From positions 149,302,274 through 149,366,273 of the forward strand of contig CM077115.1 of assembly GCA_039619475.1 (NCBI GenBank): 64,000 nucleotides of DNA. Reading direction: 5' to 3'. How positions within the stretch are numbered: the first letter of the stretch is position 1; the number at the start of each line of letters is the position of its first letter. A program made the position numbers and the translations under genes. Source of the stretch: Icerya purchasi (lineage: Eukaryota > Arthropoda > Insecta > Hemiptera > Monophlebidae). This document shows positions 11,879-24,439 of this stretch, in pieces. Below the pieces are notes generated by a model. It made no database searches, had not been told where the DNA came from, and was given only the letters and a program-made list of their open reading frames with translations.

Positions 11879-14800
11879 GGTCAGTTTTTGAATTCCGACT
11901 ACGACGGTAGACGTTGAATGTTGTAAAACCGTCGAAGCGATACGTTTTATCCGGTTTTAATTAAAACGTAACCCAGACAATTGATCATTATACAACAGTC
12001 TATTTGCATTGGATATCCAACGATCGGCTGGTTAAATTTTTCTTCTTTTTGGGCTTAATAGTCTTCTATAATTTTCGTAGAAAAATCGTTTTTAACTGAC
12101 CTATGTCATTCTTTGCAGAATGAAGTAAATGGTTTTAAAGGATGATACGAAAGTATTACAGATTTTGTTACAGAATTTTCTTGTTACGTTCAGTATAAAA
12201 ATGATGTAATTTTAAGCGGGCAGCGAAAATGGAATTATCCTTCAGCGTATAAGAGTAACATAATCCATTAAAGATATATGTGTTGTGCCAAAAAATGAAT
12301 AATAATTTTTGAGTTATTTTAGAGTTTTGTTAGTTTCGCTAGAGTATTTAGATTAAAAATTTGAGGAAACAAATAAACTTCTATTTACACATATCAGTCA
12401 TGACTCCATCATAGTCTCCGTTCAATTAGAGTCCATTTTCAAATGCACCAGTCAGGCCTATGTGCATATCAGTTCAGTTTTGGGAGTTTTAATTAAATAG
12501 AAATTTTTACAAAAGAGGAGTTATAACAGTTATATAGCGGATTGCTTTCGATGAACAACACGAGGAGCCGGAAAATGTGGAAAAACCCCTGCGGCCACAT
12601 GAAGCGTGGAAAGAAATAGTAGAAGAGAATTTGCTACTTTATTTAAAGAACTGATGATTTTTTTAATACTTCAGAATGCCCGAAGAATACAGCTTTGAAA
12701 AAATAAAATAAAAGATCATTTAAATCAACTTCTAGCCATCTTCCAACTTCTGTGCGTCGTACAAAAAAGAATGTGGCGGAACGATGTCTGACAGGTGGTC
12801 GAATTCTGAACAGTAACTAACGAGTGCAGAGTGTGGCCTTTCACAAGAAAATAGTTTTTTTTCACACTGTGGCGAGACGGATATCCCGAAACTGCAACGA
12901 GCCATCGCTAATATGTGTAAATATAGACCTTAAGAAAGATAAAATACCAACCAAGAATATGAAATCGGGATTAGAAATTAGAAAGTAGGGTCAATCGTTA
13001 CGATACTGCGAATATATTTAACAGGTCTGACGATCGATCAATCGTCAGAAGCAATTATCTTGAGTTTTCTTATTTTAGCGTAGATCTATAGTTTTCAGGA
13101 TAGCGATTTTATTGTTTTACGGCGAATCAAAAACATATAAAAACGTTCCTTCGAATCATCTGTTTATGCAGAATTTCTGCATATTATAATATGTCGGTCG
13201 CCATTAATTACGCGTTTATCGATTATCGTTACCTCTTAAAACAGAAAGTTCATAAGAAAAAATTATACGCAAATTAATAAACAAGATGCAACTTAAAAAA
13301 ATGTTTCCACATGTATCAATATATATATATATAAATGCATATAAGAATATCAGCAATTAACAAATGCGAGCTTATGTAATATTTCCGTGCTTTTATCGAT
13401 TATTGCGATCAAGTTTGTTTGATCGAGTTTTACCTCGAATTAAATGAATATCAAATTAACTGAGAATTATTTTTACCGTGGGGGGACCACCCTGTATTAC
13501 CAGATGTGATAGTTTTCTATAATTCATATAGAAGAGTTGGCACCAATTGACTCAACATCTTTGAACTATTCTGAGGAATTCGATAATAAAAATGCTACAT
13601 AATTTTTACAGATTACCTTCGGTGTAAAAATTTGATATCCATTAATATGTACATTTATTCATTTATAAATCGCCCGTTCTCCTATTCTGCATCTTTGTCC
13701 TTTCTTTATTTCATCTAACGTTAAAAAAACATCTCCTAAAGTTCTTTCATTATACTGGGACCGGAATTTTTCGCTCATATCAGGCTGATCGGAAAAATCC
13801 AACCGATGGTACGTAAGACTATTTTCAAAAAAGAACGTTATCTTTATTTAGAGGATATCATCGTGTGACTTTCGGGAAGATAACTCTCTCTTCGGTATGA
13901 TTGCACCAGTACTGTCAACCGGCTCCTTCAATACAGGCCGTTGGTAAAAACGAATTACATTATACATTCCATCAAAATTATTAATAATTTATAAATAATT
14001 ATTAATAATGACAAAGTTCGGGCCCGCGCAAATCTTTATTTCGAACAATAACTAATTTCTTACTGTGCTAGTGTGCGTAATACAATCTGTAAGAATACTT
14101 GCGAGTATTGGGGCGCGGGAAAAAATTTTTTGAATCAAGTTTTCGCATCAAAGACCATCTCTGTTTCCTTTTGTAAATATGTATATTCATTTTTGCCATA
14201 GATTCCGAATGTAGTTTAAGACATTCCCACACAGATGATATGCTCATTGTGTAACAGTTTGCCAGACCAATTGTTACTTTGGAATTCAATTGGATCGTTC
14301 TTCTAAATTTAACAATTTTGGGGTTGCGTAGAAGTGGAATACTTTAATAAAAACCTTAAGATACACCGCGAATGCCGATGTTTCAATCGTTACCTCGATT
14401 ATCGGCTCTTATCATAATAAATTTATATCATTTAAAAAAAAAAAAAAAAAAAAAACTTTTACACAAGCAGCCTTTTTCCTTCGAGGATCAGGAACGAAAA
14501 AAAAAATTAAAGGCAATATACTGATATGCGTAGACGAGACCGAAAGTAAAGTTGAGTCTCCCTTCCTTATGTCAATAGAGGTCTTTGATGCACCCGCACT
14601 CGATATCCGTAGAATTCCTCCAGAAGAGTAAACACAAGTTAGCTTCTCTATTTTGACACTCCAATCCGGGGTCTAAACATCGTTCTTTCACGAACGCCCA
14701 TTATGTACCTTAAGCCACTGAAAATAATTTTAACGCTAACGTCCAACTTCTAAAATAATACCACTTTCCCTACCAATTCTACACGAGAGTGATAGATGGC

Positions 14801-15594
14801 CCCGGGAAATATATCGGACACTATCCTGTACACATGAAACGAATTCCGATGTTCCATCTTATTCCCCCCACTGTGACACAATAAAGTTAAACAGCTCGAC
14901 ATTTCTCAAGCAGAGATCATTTTCTTTATATGTATCACCTAAAAAAAAAAAAAAAAACGCAATTTAATACTTATTATTTTTATAAATCGGGGATCCCATA
15001 AGGCAAAAGTTTTATCACTGTTTACCCATATTGCACGATAAAACGTATGTTATAAATAATTCGTAATCTATGTATAAATGAAAGTTGAAAAATTTGCGCC
15101 TATTCGGCCAGTGGTCTGTCTGTTTATTTTTGTTCCAGTTTTCTCCGATGAATCAGATTTGATCTGGCCGAGTTTTGGAGTTTTTGTTAATGAAATTAAG
15201 AAAATCAAAAAGGCATATAAAATAACGTAAACAAATTTAATAAAACTTTTACTACGTTAATTTTTTTTAAATAAAATGATTAGGTAAATATATATATAAA
15301 TTAAACGTAAACATTTAAATATAATGTGATTCATTATCATGAAATCGTGCGTAATATCTCTGTCGTGGGAATATCGTAATAGTGAACACACACACTCTAT
15401 GCAACTTTTTCCAACAGTTGTTCAGATCATGTGAGACCATCTCTTTCCTTCTACTATTTCTTCAAAAATTACTGTCTCTAATCCATCCACCCTTATTATC
15501 TTATTACACAACCAAAGAAGAAAAAAATCAGCTTCTGTACAACACCTTTGAATCTGTTAGAGATTATTTATAATTAGCAAAATAATTTACGGTA
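11879..15594. other. unassigned stretch with two small perfect palindromes
   Basis: No gene recognised. Two perfect hairpins stand out: TCTGACGAT / ATCGTCAGA (13026-13034 with 13041-13049, 6-nt loop) and ATTATTAATAATT / AATTATTAATAAT (13977-13989 with 13997-14009, 7-nt loop). A-rich runs at 14435-14456 and 14941-14957 may be old retroposon tails. Confidence 0.4.
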
Positions 15595-16499
15595 GATTTA
15601 TAACCGCTTAACGCTTCGGACAGTTCACACAGACTATCATCAGAAGCGAACTAAAGCAACAGTACGTAAATTAAAAATGAAAAAATATATCACGGAAAAC
15701 CCAAGCCGATAAACATGCCTAAAAACAAGAGAGAAACACCAACAAAAAAAAAAAAAAAAATATACATGAAAAAACCCCAAATACAAATAAATATAAAAAA
15801 ACCCAAAAACCGGCGAAAAAATATCGATAACTTCCGAAAACTTCTAGACGAAGACGAATACGAATATGAATACGAAAAAGAAAGAGGAAAAAGTCGAATG
15901 AACAACAAGTTAAAGAGTGGAAATATTAAACATAAAAATAAAAAAAAAAAACCTTTTTTTTTGTAAAAAACCGAGTAATATAACAAAATAAATTAGAAAA
16001 GCACAAAAAAAAAAAAACACCCGAAAAAATAAATAAACACCGCCAGAAAAGAAAATTACCTCAAATAACCGTCGGAAATTCCTAAATGACGACAAAAGAG
16101 GAAAATACAAACGATCGACGGGTTAAAGAAAGGAAATATATAAAGATAAAAATATAAAAAGCAACAATGAACATAGGAAATAACAGTAATGGAACAAAAA
16201 ATAAATTAGAAAAACACAAGAAAAAACCATGAAATAATAATTAACACTGCGAGAAAGGAAATTCCCCCCAGGGCAGCAAATATAAAACATAAACAACAAC
16301 TGCCGAAAATTCATAAAAAATTTGCCTGTCAAACACGACTGGAAAACTCACCTGGAAATTCAAAAGAAAATAAGGAAACAAAGCACAGAAGACGCAAAAG
16401 CAACAGAGACCCAGGAAGAAAGAGAAAACTGCAAGGACAAGAGAACGAAGGAGACGGAAGCCGAGGAAACCTCAAAAAGACAACATTACACCATCGAAA
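15595..16499 (-). repeat. Penelope-like element 3' terminal region with about 210-bp tandem repeats
   Basis: This is the 3' untranslated and terminal part of the Penelope-like element whose coding part lies just upstream on the minus strand. Three matched landmarks recur at 205-245 bp spacing: CCGAAAACTTCTAGACGAAGACG (near 15826) with relatives near 16070 and 16303; ATAAATTAGAAAAGCACAAAAA (near 15989) and near 16200; ACACCGCCAGAAAAG (near 16037) and near 16245. The outer end (15604-15645, minus strand) carries CTGATGA followed by a possible stem (GATAGT with ACTGTC) and CGAAGC, a decayed hammerhead-type core. The outer 430 bp reappear in inverted orientation at 17355-17815. Confidence 0.75.
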
Positions 16500-17355
16500 C
16501 AAATTACATGTTATTCTTAACTAACGAAATTATCGGTCTCGAAGTGGGCGGAGTATGAAAACCATCTTCGCGGTTAAAATTTGACCATTTCCCGATCACA
16601 ATTGCTTCCCTAATCAGCCTTTTTTCTGTCATGATTCTCCTTAACCAGAACTTATCAAACGAGATACTGTGTTTTGTTTTTATAGCCTTTTATTTCCTGG
16701 TGTTCTGCTAGTGCTGATTTCTCAGCTCAGTTTTATTTCCAATCAGCTATTATATGTTCCTTAATTTGAACATTAACCGTTCGACCAGTCTGCCCAATGT
16801 AACCTAGATCACACTAACACGGCACCTTACATACACCAGAGGTGTGAAAAAGCTTACTCTTGTTGTTACCTAGTATGTTTCTGATTTTTGCACAGGTAGT
16901 GAATACCGGTCGGATGCTGTTTTTTTCCTTAGAATACCACCTATTTTTTCGTTTACTCCTTCGACGAACGGGGGGACGGTAATGCTCGTCAACCGTGCTT
17001 CTTTTCCCTTTTTCAACTTTGTTCCTTCAATAAGTCTATCAAATCTTTTTTATACACATATCAGCTTCGGACCTATTATAACCATTTTTTACCACAACTC
17101 CTTTCAGACGTGTCAACTCTTTATCGGAATTAACTGCACCACAAATTGTTTTAGCCCCGACCTTGAGAGTCAGGAATATACCCAACCTCTAACTCAGGCA
17201 ATGATGAGAATCTTTATGCAGGTATCTGCCCGTGTGAGCGCTTTTTTGGAACGCTCAGGTACTCTTAACATTCCAACATTATTCCTGTTTACTATCTAAA
17301 AATGCCAGGATACCACTACTTTCATCTTCCTTAGCGAACTGGATGTTCCTGTGTG
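16500..17355 (-). pseudogene. Penelope-like retroelement pol, C-terminal RT plus GIY-YIG endonuclease
   Basis: Minus-strand translation, with several stops and frameshifts, reads in order: IQFAKEDES, AFLD, AHTGRYLHKDSHH (17201-17240), GAKTICG, VKNGY, IRPVFTTCAKIRNILGNNK, then CDLGYIGQTGR (GIY-YIG motif at 16781-16804), IKEH, KSALAEHQ, and FNREDGF (near 16557-16579). This is the C-terminal third of the RT domain joined to the Uri-type GIY-YIG endonuclease that defines endonuclease-bearing Penelope-like elements. In living copies the RT copies the RNA at a break made by this nuclease. The RT fingers and palm are missing: coding sequence stops at about 17355, where an inverted copy of the element's own 3' terminal repeat begins. 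Confidence 0.9.
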
Positions 17356-17815
17356 AATTTTTCTTACGTTTTTATAATTTATTTTGCTATATTACTCCGA
17401 TTTTTTTTTTTTTTATTGTCTGTTGTTGTTTTTTATATATGTTTTTATTTTTCCATGTTTAATATTTCCATTCTTTTACTTATTGTTCATTCGATTTTTC
17501 CTCTTTCGTCTTCGTATTCTCATATTTGTATTCGTCTTCGTCTAGGAGTTTTCGGCGGTTATCGATATTTTTTGGCTAGTTTTTTGGTTTTTTTATGTTT
17601 ATTTGTATCCCCTGTACTTTCTATTTTGGTTGGTATTTCTCTGTTGTTTTTACGTATGTCTAACAGCTTGGGTTTTCCGTGATATGTTTTTTTCTTTTTT
17701 GTCGCTATTGTCGACCGTAACTTTTCGTTCCACTGCTTTAGTTCGCATCTGATGATGATCAGTATAAGCTGCCTGAAACGTTAAGCGTTATTAATAAAAG
17801 AATTTTGTATAACAT
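17356..17815 (+). repeat. inverted copy of the Penelope-like terminal repeat
   Basis: The reverse complement of this segment matches 15595-16020 base for base over long stretches, for instance CACGGAAAACCCAAGC and GACGAAGACGAATAC. On the plus strand the outer end shows CTGATGA (17749-17755), a weak hairpin, then GAAAC (17775-17779), the hammerhead core layout. With the copy at 15595 it brackets the coding part in inverted orientation, an arrangement known for Penelope pseudo-LTRs. Confidence 0.8.
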
Positions 17816-18530
17816 AGTGTCCAATCATGTTCACCATGGAAGTCTTACATTATTTATATAGTTATGTTTGTAAATTAATCAGTGAAAGCGTATTCCGTAA
17901 AATATGTCATGAAAGTTTTATAACGCAGTAACGGTGAATTTTAGTAAAAAATTTTATTTGATATCGGATGTAACGGCGAGCCGATTATAACGAGCGAATT
18001 ATAGTCATTAATTTTCGATCTCTAAAGAATACGGTTCGGCTTATAGGGCTGAAAATGAAATTCCGATTTTCTATCGAAATTTCAGCACGTGTAGGGCAGC
18101 GGGACATATGAATATTTTGGGGCGTGTGGTCTGCAACAACAGGGGAGCGTCTGTCCGCGGCGATACGAACTGTTAAAGTCTCGTAGAATTCTTCCGGTTG
18201 TTTTTTTTTTTTTTTCTGACAAAGCGAACACTCGGTCCATGTCTGGGTGACACTCTTCCGGAAGAAGTTCCGCGTCTACGTCTTCTCTGCCGATTGCGTT
18301 CTTTAAGGAATTATTAAGATAAAATAAAAAAGCCTAACGCGCTCATCAGTTATTAGTTCGTCATCAATTTGAGTCGATTAAAAATTCCCGGTACTTGGCA
18401 TGTTCAGAGTCCCGGATTAGAAACCCGAAAAAAAAACATCAGAAGAGAAAGACGGCAAGTGTTTTGGACCGGAACTGATTAACTTGACAATTCGATTCAT
18501 TGGCGCCCGTAATCAGTGGAAACATTTCAA
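17816..18530. other. unassigned stretch
   Basis: No gene recognised. T run at 18201-18216. Confidence 0.4.
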
Positions 18531-19740
18531 TATATATATATATATTGTTATATATAATACATGATCGCCTCAATTATTATCTACTTCCACAAATTTCTAA
18601 AGAACGAGCTGGTTTTATGCCGGGTAAAGGCACCCGAGAACAGATATTAAACGTAAAGCAAATAATAACATTCCGGGGCTGCTTTGTTTTTTAGACTATA
18701 ATAAAGCTTTTGATAACATTAAATGGCCAAAACTGCGGCAGATTTTATTAGAAATGGGTACACCAAAACATCTAATTTACCTCATACAATAACTGTACGT
18801 AAATAACAAAGGACATATAAAACTGGAGACCGATAAATCCGGTGAGTTTAAAGGGGAGTACGCCAAGGCTGTTGTATATCACCGATTCTCTTCAATATTT
18901 GTTGGAGAATGGATTATAAGACAGACAATGGACGGCTGGCATGGGGGAATATCATTCGGAGGTGCGAAAATCACAAACATAAGATTTGCAGATGATACGG
19001 TAGTACTAGCCAGCACGGAAAGGGAAATGTACGAATTGTTATTAAGAATAGAAACGGCTGGAAAAGAGACCGGTTTAGTACTCAACAAACAAAAGTGTTC
19101 GATGTTAATTATTGATAAGGATATCCAACAACCGTTAAAAATGCTACAAGATATACAAACCCAAGATAAATTAATCTATTTGGGTGCCTGCATTTCAAGA
19201 ACTGGAGGATCAGACGAAGAAATAAAGAGACGGATAGCACTGGCGAGCACCGCGATGGGAAAGCTTAACCGTATATGGAAAGATCATAAGATCTCTTAAA
19301 TAACAAAATCACGACTCGTGCAAACTTTGGTGTTCTCTATAGCGACTTACGGATCGGAAACATGGACGATCAATGAAACCATGGGAAGGAAGATCGCAGC
19401 TTTCGAAATGAAAGGGTATCGAAAAATCTTAAGAATCCCATGGACGGCCCACAGGACAAACGAGTATGTGTTAAAAGAGCTCAAGATCGAAACCAACCGA
19501 CGGCTATTAACATCCATCAGGAAACGTATGCTAGGCTTTTTCGGTCATATAGTAAGAGCAAATGAGCTGGAGAAAACGATTTTGATGGGAAAGGTCGAGG
19601 GGAAAAGGAAGAAAGGCAGACCAAAGAACCGATACATCGACCAGATCAAGTAAATATGCAGATTAAATTTACAACATACCATAGATTTAGCACATAATCG
19701 GTATAAATGGCGACGTGTTGTATTTTGCGTCAAATAAGGT
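18531..19740 (+). pseudogene. RTE-type non-LTR retrotransposon pol fragment
   Basis: Plus-strand frames give the RT palm and downstream regions: RLNYYLLPQISKERAGFMPG (18564-18623), LDYNKAFDNIKWPKL, RFADDTVVLAS (near 18980-19012), ETGLVLNKQKCSM, YLGACISRTGGSDEEIKRRI, then the RTE connection region ATYGSETW (near 19342-19365), MKGYRKILRIPWTAHRTNEYVL, RMLGFFGHIVRAN and a basic tail KRKKGRPKNRYIDQI. It would be the catalytic half of an RTE polymerase. Frame breaks near 18690-18880 and 19299, plus absence of the endonuclease, mark it as dead. It begins just after a (TA)n tract. It is a different subfamily from the 9.4 kb copy, judging by how far the shared motifs differ. Confidence 0.9.
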
Positions 19741-22700
19741 TACGACATCCGACTCGGATAACGAAATGGAAAAAAAATATATATATATTATCAGTGGCGA
19801 ATCCTAATTTTTTCCCGGACTTCTCTAAGACAGAAAATGTTGAAACGGAATTAACTCGACATACAATCGCACGCATTACTACATAGACATAAACAAATTA
19901 AGAAATCAAAAAAATTAAATTCATTTAAAAGAAATTTAATACGACAATGTACATAAAGAAATGTAATAAATCAATATAAATAATTTACGTGAAGAACGAA
20001 AAGGAATAATGCAAAATAAATTAATAAGTAAATAAAAATGATTGTTAAGTAACTTTAAGATGAAGTGAAATATATACAGCCGCCTTTGTTCTGTAATAAA
20101 AAAATTCAAATATATCTATTTAAAAGTGAAAACGTCTTCTGTTTTAAATATCCAATTTAACATCGCTGATTCGCTGTACTACTGTTTCCGTACCGCTTTT
20201 TGTTGGTTATTGTTGACGAATTTTCGCTAGCGGTATATTTCGCCAAACTTATTTATCAGTTAGGCGTGTGAATATCATTTCGCTATGATAGAATAGCGGT
20301 AGCATAGTCCGCAGCAAAGACTGGTTCCTTGGTTCAAGTAGAGAAGTACCTTGTTTGTTAAACGCTTCGATCTGTTTGCCCGTGCACACAGTGGTTTTAT
20401 ATGTCTGTATGCTTCTCAATGCGCCCTTAATGACTTGTGTTAACTTCAGAGAAGTGTATTCACAACGTCTGACAAACGCAACATAGTAAAAGACAAACTG
20501 ACGGGACACTGACATTTACTACATTAAGCATTTTTCTTCACGTCAACTTCTCGGATTTCCACTGACAGGCTAAAATCTGTCCCTTTAGCTAAATTAATCT
20601 TTGTTGCCAGTGAAAAGTACCAGAGGGCCCGCACTGATGTGCTGAAAGTCGAGGAAAGTTTTTTTTAAGACGAATTACAAATGGCTGTGCCTCGAAGCCC
20701 CGGCCATGTGTCACCGCAGTAACATTTCACTATTTACTGCTCCTCGTAAGTCACTTAATATTGAGTAAGTGTTGAAACTTACGACTACTCTGTTAAATGT
20801 AGTGCGCTATTTATCGTCACCCGGTGCCGCTGTGATAATGATTGATTGTGTCGCAACATAAAGCCTAGCCATATTTAGAGAATTCTATTGCCCGGATCAA
20901 AAAAAAAACAAAAAACGTGCAATATAAACGTACTGTTCGCTCTGCCAAAGTACTTGGGGCTAGTTAAATGTTAAAACCGATTGGCTATTTATACTGTTGT
21001 TCCATGTGCGAGTATTCTTCTCAATGCGCTCCAGGTGTATTGCTGGCGAATTATCTGATACTTCTAGTCACGCAGTGAAGTATCGTGAAAAAGAAAAAAA
21101 ATCTACTAGTACTCCGCTAACAGCAGGCATTAACTTGGCCCAAGAGACAGTTTTTAGCTGGCTAGTAAAAATTTGAGAAGTAAAAATTTGTAACGTGCAA
21201 ACGTCTATCTGTGAGTGTTGAATAATAGTTAAACTTCGATTTGATAGTCTGCTCACTTTCCTGTTGCAGTTGCCAGCAGTACCGTTGCAACATTAACGAG
21301 TCGCTGAGAATGTATTGAGAAGCACACACGCACATACAACAACATAAAGAGCCAGTCAGGTTAAGTATTTAACTAACGAAATATTCTCTACTTCGGCAGA
21401 GCGACCAGCGCTTTGTACAGTGCACATTACTCTATATTCGGCTAGACTTGATCGGTCACACTTAATGGCGGCGTTTATGCAGTAACACAATCAGTCACTA
21501 TTACAACAGCATCAGGTGGAGGTAAAAACAGCGCTACATTTAACCAGCGAGTATAAATGTTAACGATTGTTCTACTGAATGACGCAGTAGCAAATAGATT
21601 ATTGTGGCGATGCACGCTGACTATGACATTTATACAGCTGTTTACAATTTATTTACACATAAAAATAATTACCTCAATTTTCGAAGCCTTACTCTTCTAT
21701 TTCTTTTCCGGTTGTCTAGTATAATATATAATTCTACCTAAAACAAATTTAAAAAAAAGTACACAAGACAATTTAATATTTGCTAATATTACTAAGCTTT
21801 TTTTTTTCCCCCTATTTCAAAGGCTTTAACACGGTGCGTTTAACCACTAAGGTCATTAAAGCACGTGAAGCCTTTTTAAGAAGGTCATACATGATGATAG
21901 AGACTGCTATCTTGCATGAACGCTAACGCCTTTGTGACTGAGGACCGGACGGCCGATAGTATTTTACTAGCAGAACTTGGTATAATGTGCACAGATTGAG
22001 TCGCCTGCAAAAGAGGAGTACAACCGTTTAGATTAAGGAATACGGTGGAAAGTGTATTTTGGTGCCCCTTATGGAAATCTACGTATATTATTTTTGTTAC
22101 GGAGTAAGTAAGTTCATTTTTTATCAGCATCGATTCAGGCATTGGCGAACCGTTGCAACTTGGATTGTTTTATAGTCTAAGAAATTACGTAGGTATATTT
22201 ACGCATTCGTCGCGCGATTCTTCGTGATCGCAGTTTTAGCAATAAAACGTGCCACCCAGCTGGTCAAATAATTTCAAAAAAATATTGTTTAGAAATGCTG
22301 TTGGTAAGTGAAAATTTCGAACCGCTAGATTTCTGGTTAGGTTTTATATTTTTAAAAAACTTTACGTGAAATATTTTAAAGTGATTTATTATTTGAAATA
22401 GATTTATTAATTTTCTTTATCTAAATTTAAATTCAATTTTCTCTTGTATGAAATTAAAAAAGAAAAAAAAAAAAAAAAGTGGCTTCTTAACTTGTTTTTT
22501 TGTTTGTATGGTATTGTACGCAATTGTATGTTGAGCTAATTCCATTTCAACATTTTTCTGTCTCAGAGAAGTACCGAGAAAAAAATCAGGATCCGAACTT
22601 AGCAGCTAAAGTGCTTAGCTAAACATATTGGTCTTTCGGAGCCCGACGCCTGAAAAAATTACGATTTATTTCTAGATTCGTGCAGAAATTCTCACGAGAT

Positions 22701-22980
22701 CGCCCTCTGCGTAAGTTATCCAGAATTCAGTAAAGGCGACGGTAATTTCGCAAAGAAATAAAAAGAACATCAGCTGATCTAGAAAAAGGAAAGCAAAACA
22801 GCTTGCAATAATTAGGTACTAGAGAATCATTTTAATCATTATTCTAACAACTGGTCGTTTGAATTGCCTTCCGTAATGAGTAATTATGTTCCGAAAGAGG
22901 GTTCAGATTGATCACGTAATCCAGAAATTATTTGCTTGCCTCCTACGATTTCCTATACAAATGCCCTCTTTCTTCCTTTT
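19741..22980. other. unassigned stretch
   Basis: No domain in any frame. Composition is more mixed than neighbouring repeats between 20.2 and 21.7 kb, so part may be old unique host DNA. A-rich run at 22464-22479. Confidence 0.35.
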
Positions 22981-23137
22981 TCTCATTACTCTTGGAATTC
23001 CCTTCTAATTTGTTAGCCTCGACTTACTTCCTCCGGATTTCTAATGGTTACACTTCCAACCTATTTCAATCTCATTAATACGAATGTCTTAGCTTTTCCT
23101 TTTACTTTGTACCAACTATTATGCCTTCTTACTGTTT

Positions 23138-23830
23138 TTGTCTTCCCTTTTCTCAATCCCTATAAAATACGTTCCCTGTTTCACCATTACGGCTGCGTTT
23201 AATATAGTTCAGTGGAATTGTCGTAGCCTCAGAGCCGATAAAAATTCATTAGAGGGTCTATTGGTTATTCATAAAGTTAGTGTTGCTCTCATCTCAGAAA
23301 CGTGGCTTCGATCGAGCGCAAACTTTGATATTAGAGGTTATAAAATAATTAGATGTGATCGGAATGACGGGTATGGTGGTTCCACAATCATCGTTAAAAA
23401 TGGCATTCTTTTCCACTCCGACCTAACATAGTCCACATCTCTATTCGTACTATCCTTCCGCATTCGATTAACATTGTCTCCATCTACGTTCCCCCTAATT
23501 ATGATCTTCGTCAGTTTTCTCTTTCCGCTTTTTTCAACTCTATCCCGCAACCATTTATTTATTATTGGGGCTGACTGAAATGCCCATTCGCCCCTTGTAG
23601 GATTGCACATCCTACAATTCCAACGGTTCCATACTTGAGAATGGAATCCTTTCCGATAATTTAATTCTCCATAGTGATCACTCCTCAACCTATTTCAGGA
23701 ATCCTTCTATTTCTAGTTATCTTGATTCGACCTTTGCTTCTTCCACTATTGGTCTAAATTATAACTGGAGAACTCTTACGGTTCTTACGGCAGTGGCCAT
23801 GTTCCTATCCTAATAACTCCTGTTAACTTT
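23138..23830 (+). pseudogene. I-like LINE ORF2, APE endonuclease domain
   Basis: The first frame reads FNIVQWNCRSLRADKNSL, VALISETWLR, YKIIRCDR, YGGSTIIVKNG, the N-terminal half of an apurinic-type endonuclease as found in I, Jockey and R1 clade LINEs. The catalytic Glu is in the SETWL motif. After a stop, other frames continue with INIVSIYVPPNYD, NAHSPLVG, ILIRPLLL and a GHVPIL block near 23800, the C-terminal half. The domain nicks target DNA to start reverse transcription. Several frameshifts make it inactive. It belongs with the RT at 24440-25650. Confidence 0.88.
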
Positions 23831-23990
23831 TCTTCTCCGACTTGCTTCAGGCCTCTTCTCCTCGATGGGTCCTCTCCAGAGCAAATTGGACTCTATTTCG
23901 TCCCCCTGTGTTGATTCGTCACTCCCTAGTACTCAAGTCGACTCCAATTCTATACTTCTATGTAATTCCTTTTTAAACTCCGTTAAATCT

Positions 23991-23991
23991 G

Positions 23992-24033
<42 letters not shown>

Positions 24034-24034
24034 T
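23991..24034. repeat. (CT)n(TA)n compound microsatellite
   Basis: CT dinucleotides followed directly by TA dinucleotides, inside the LINE between endonuclease and RT. Confidence 0.95.
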
Positions 24035-24439
24035 CACCTATCCATCATCAGACATCTAATAAACATAATAACGCCTCATCTCTTTGGTGAAATGAGGAAT
24101 GCAACCGCGCATTAGTCGTTCCACCTTTAGAACTTTTCGTTTAGATCTACAACTGCAAACTTTCTTGCTCATAAGCAAGTAAACGCGAGAGTTAGGTACA
24201 TACTTAAAGTCTCTAAAAGGTCCTCCTGGAAGAATTTCTGTTCTTCATCCTCTAGGAATACCTCTCTTTCTCATATCTTGAAAATAGCTAGAGCTTTCAA
24301 ATCCTCATGCTCTGAACCCCTCCAATCCCAACCTTTCTGAAAATAGCCTAGAATCCTTTACCGATTCCGTTGCTCCTGCTTATGTTCCTAACGTTGATGA
24401 ACCGTATCTACCTCCGCATAATTCCCCGACACATTTTCT

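Noticed and set aside
15690..16332. Phe-rich minus-strand and Lys-rich plus-strand frames
   Set aside because: Shadows of the A-rich tandem repeats in the Penelope-like 3' region.
17353..17682. 109-codon plus-strand Phe/Leu-rich frame resembling a membrane protein
   Set aside because: It is the inverted copy of the same terminal repeat; hydrophobicity comes from T-rich sequence.
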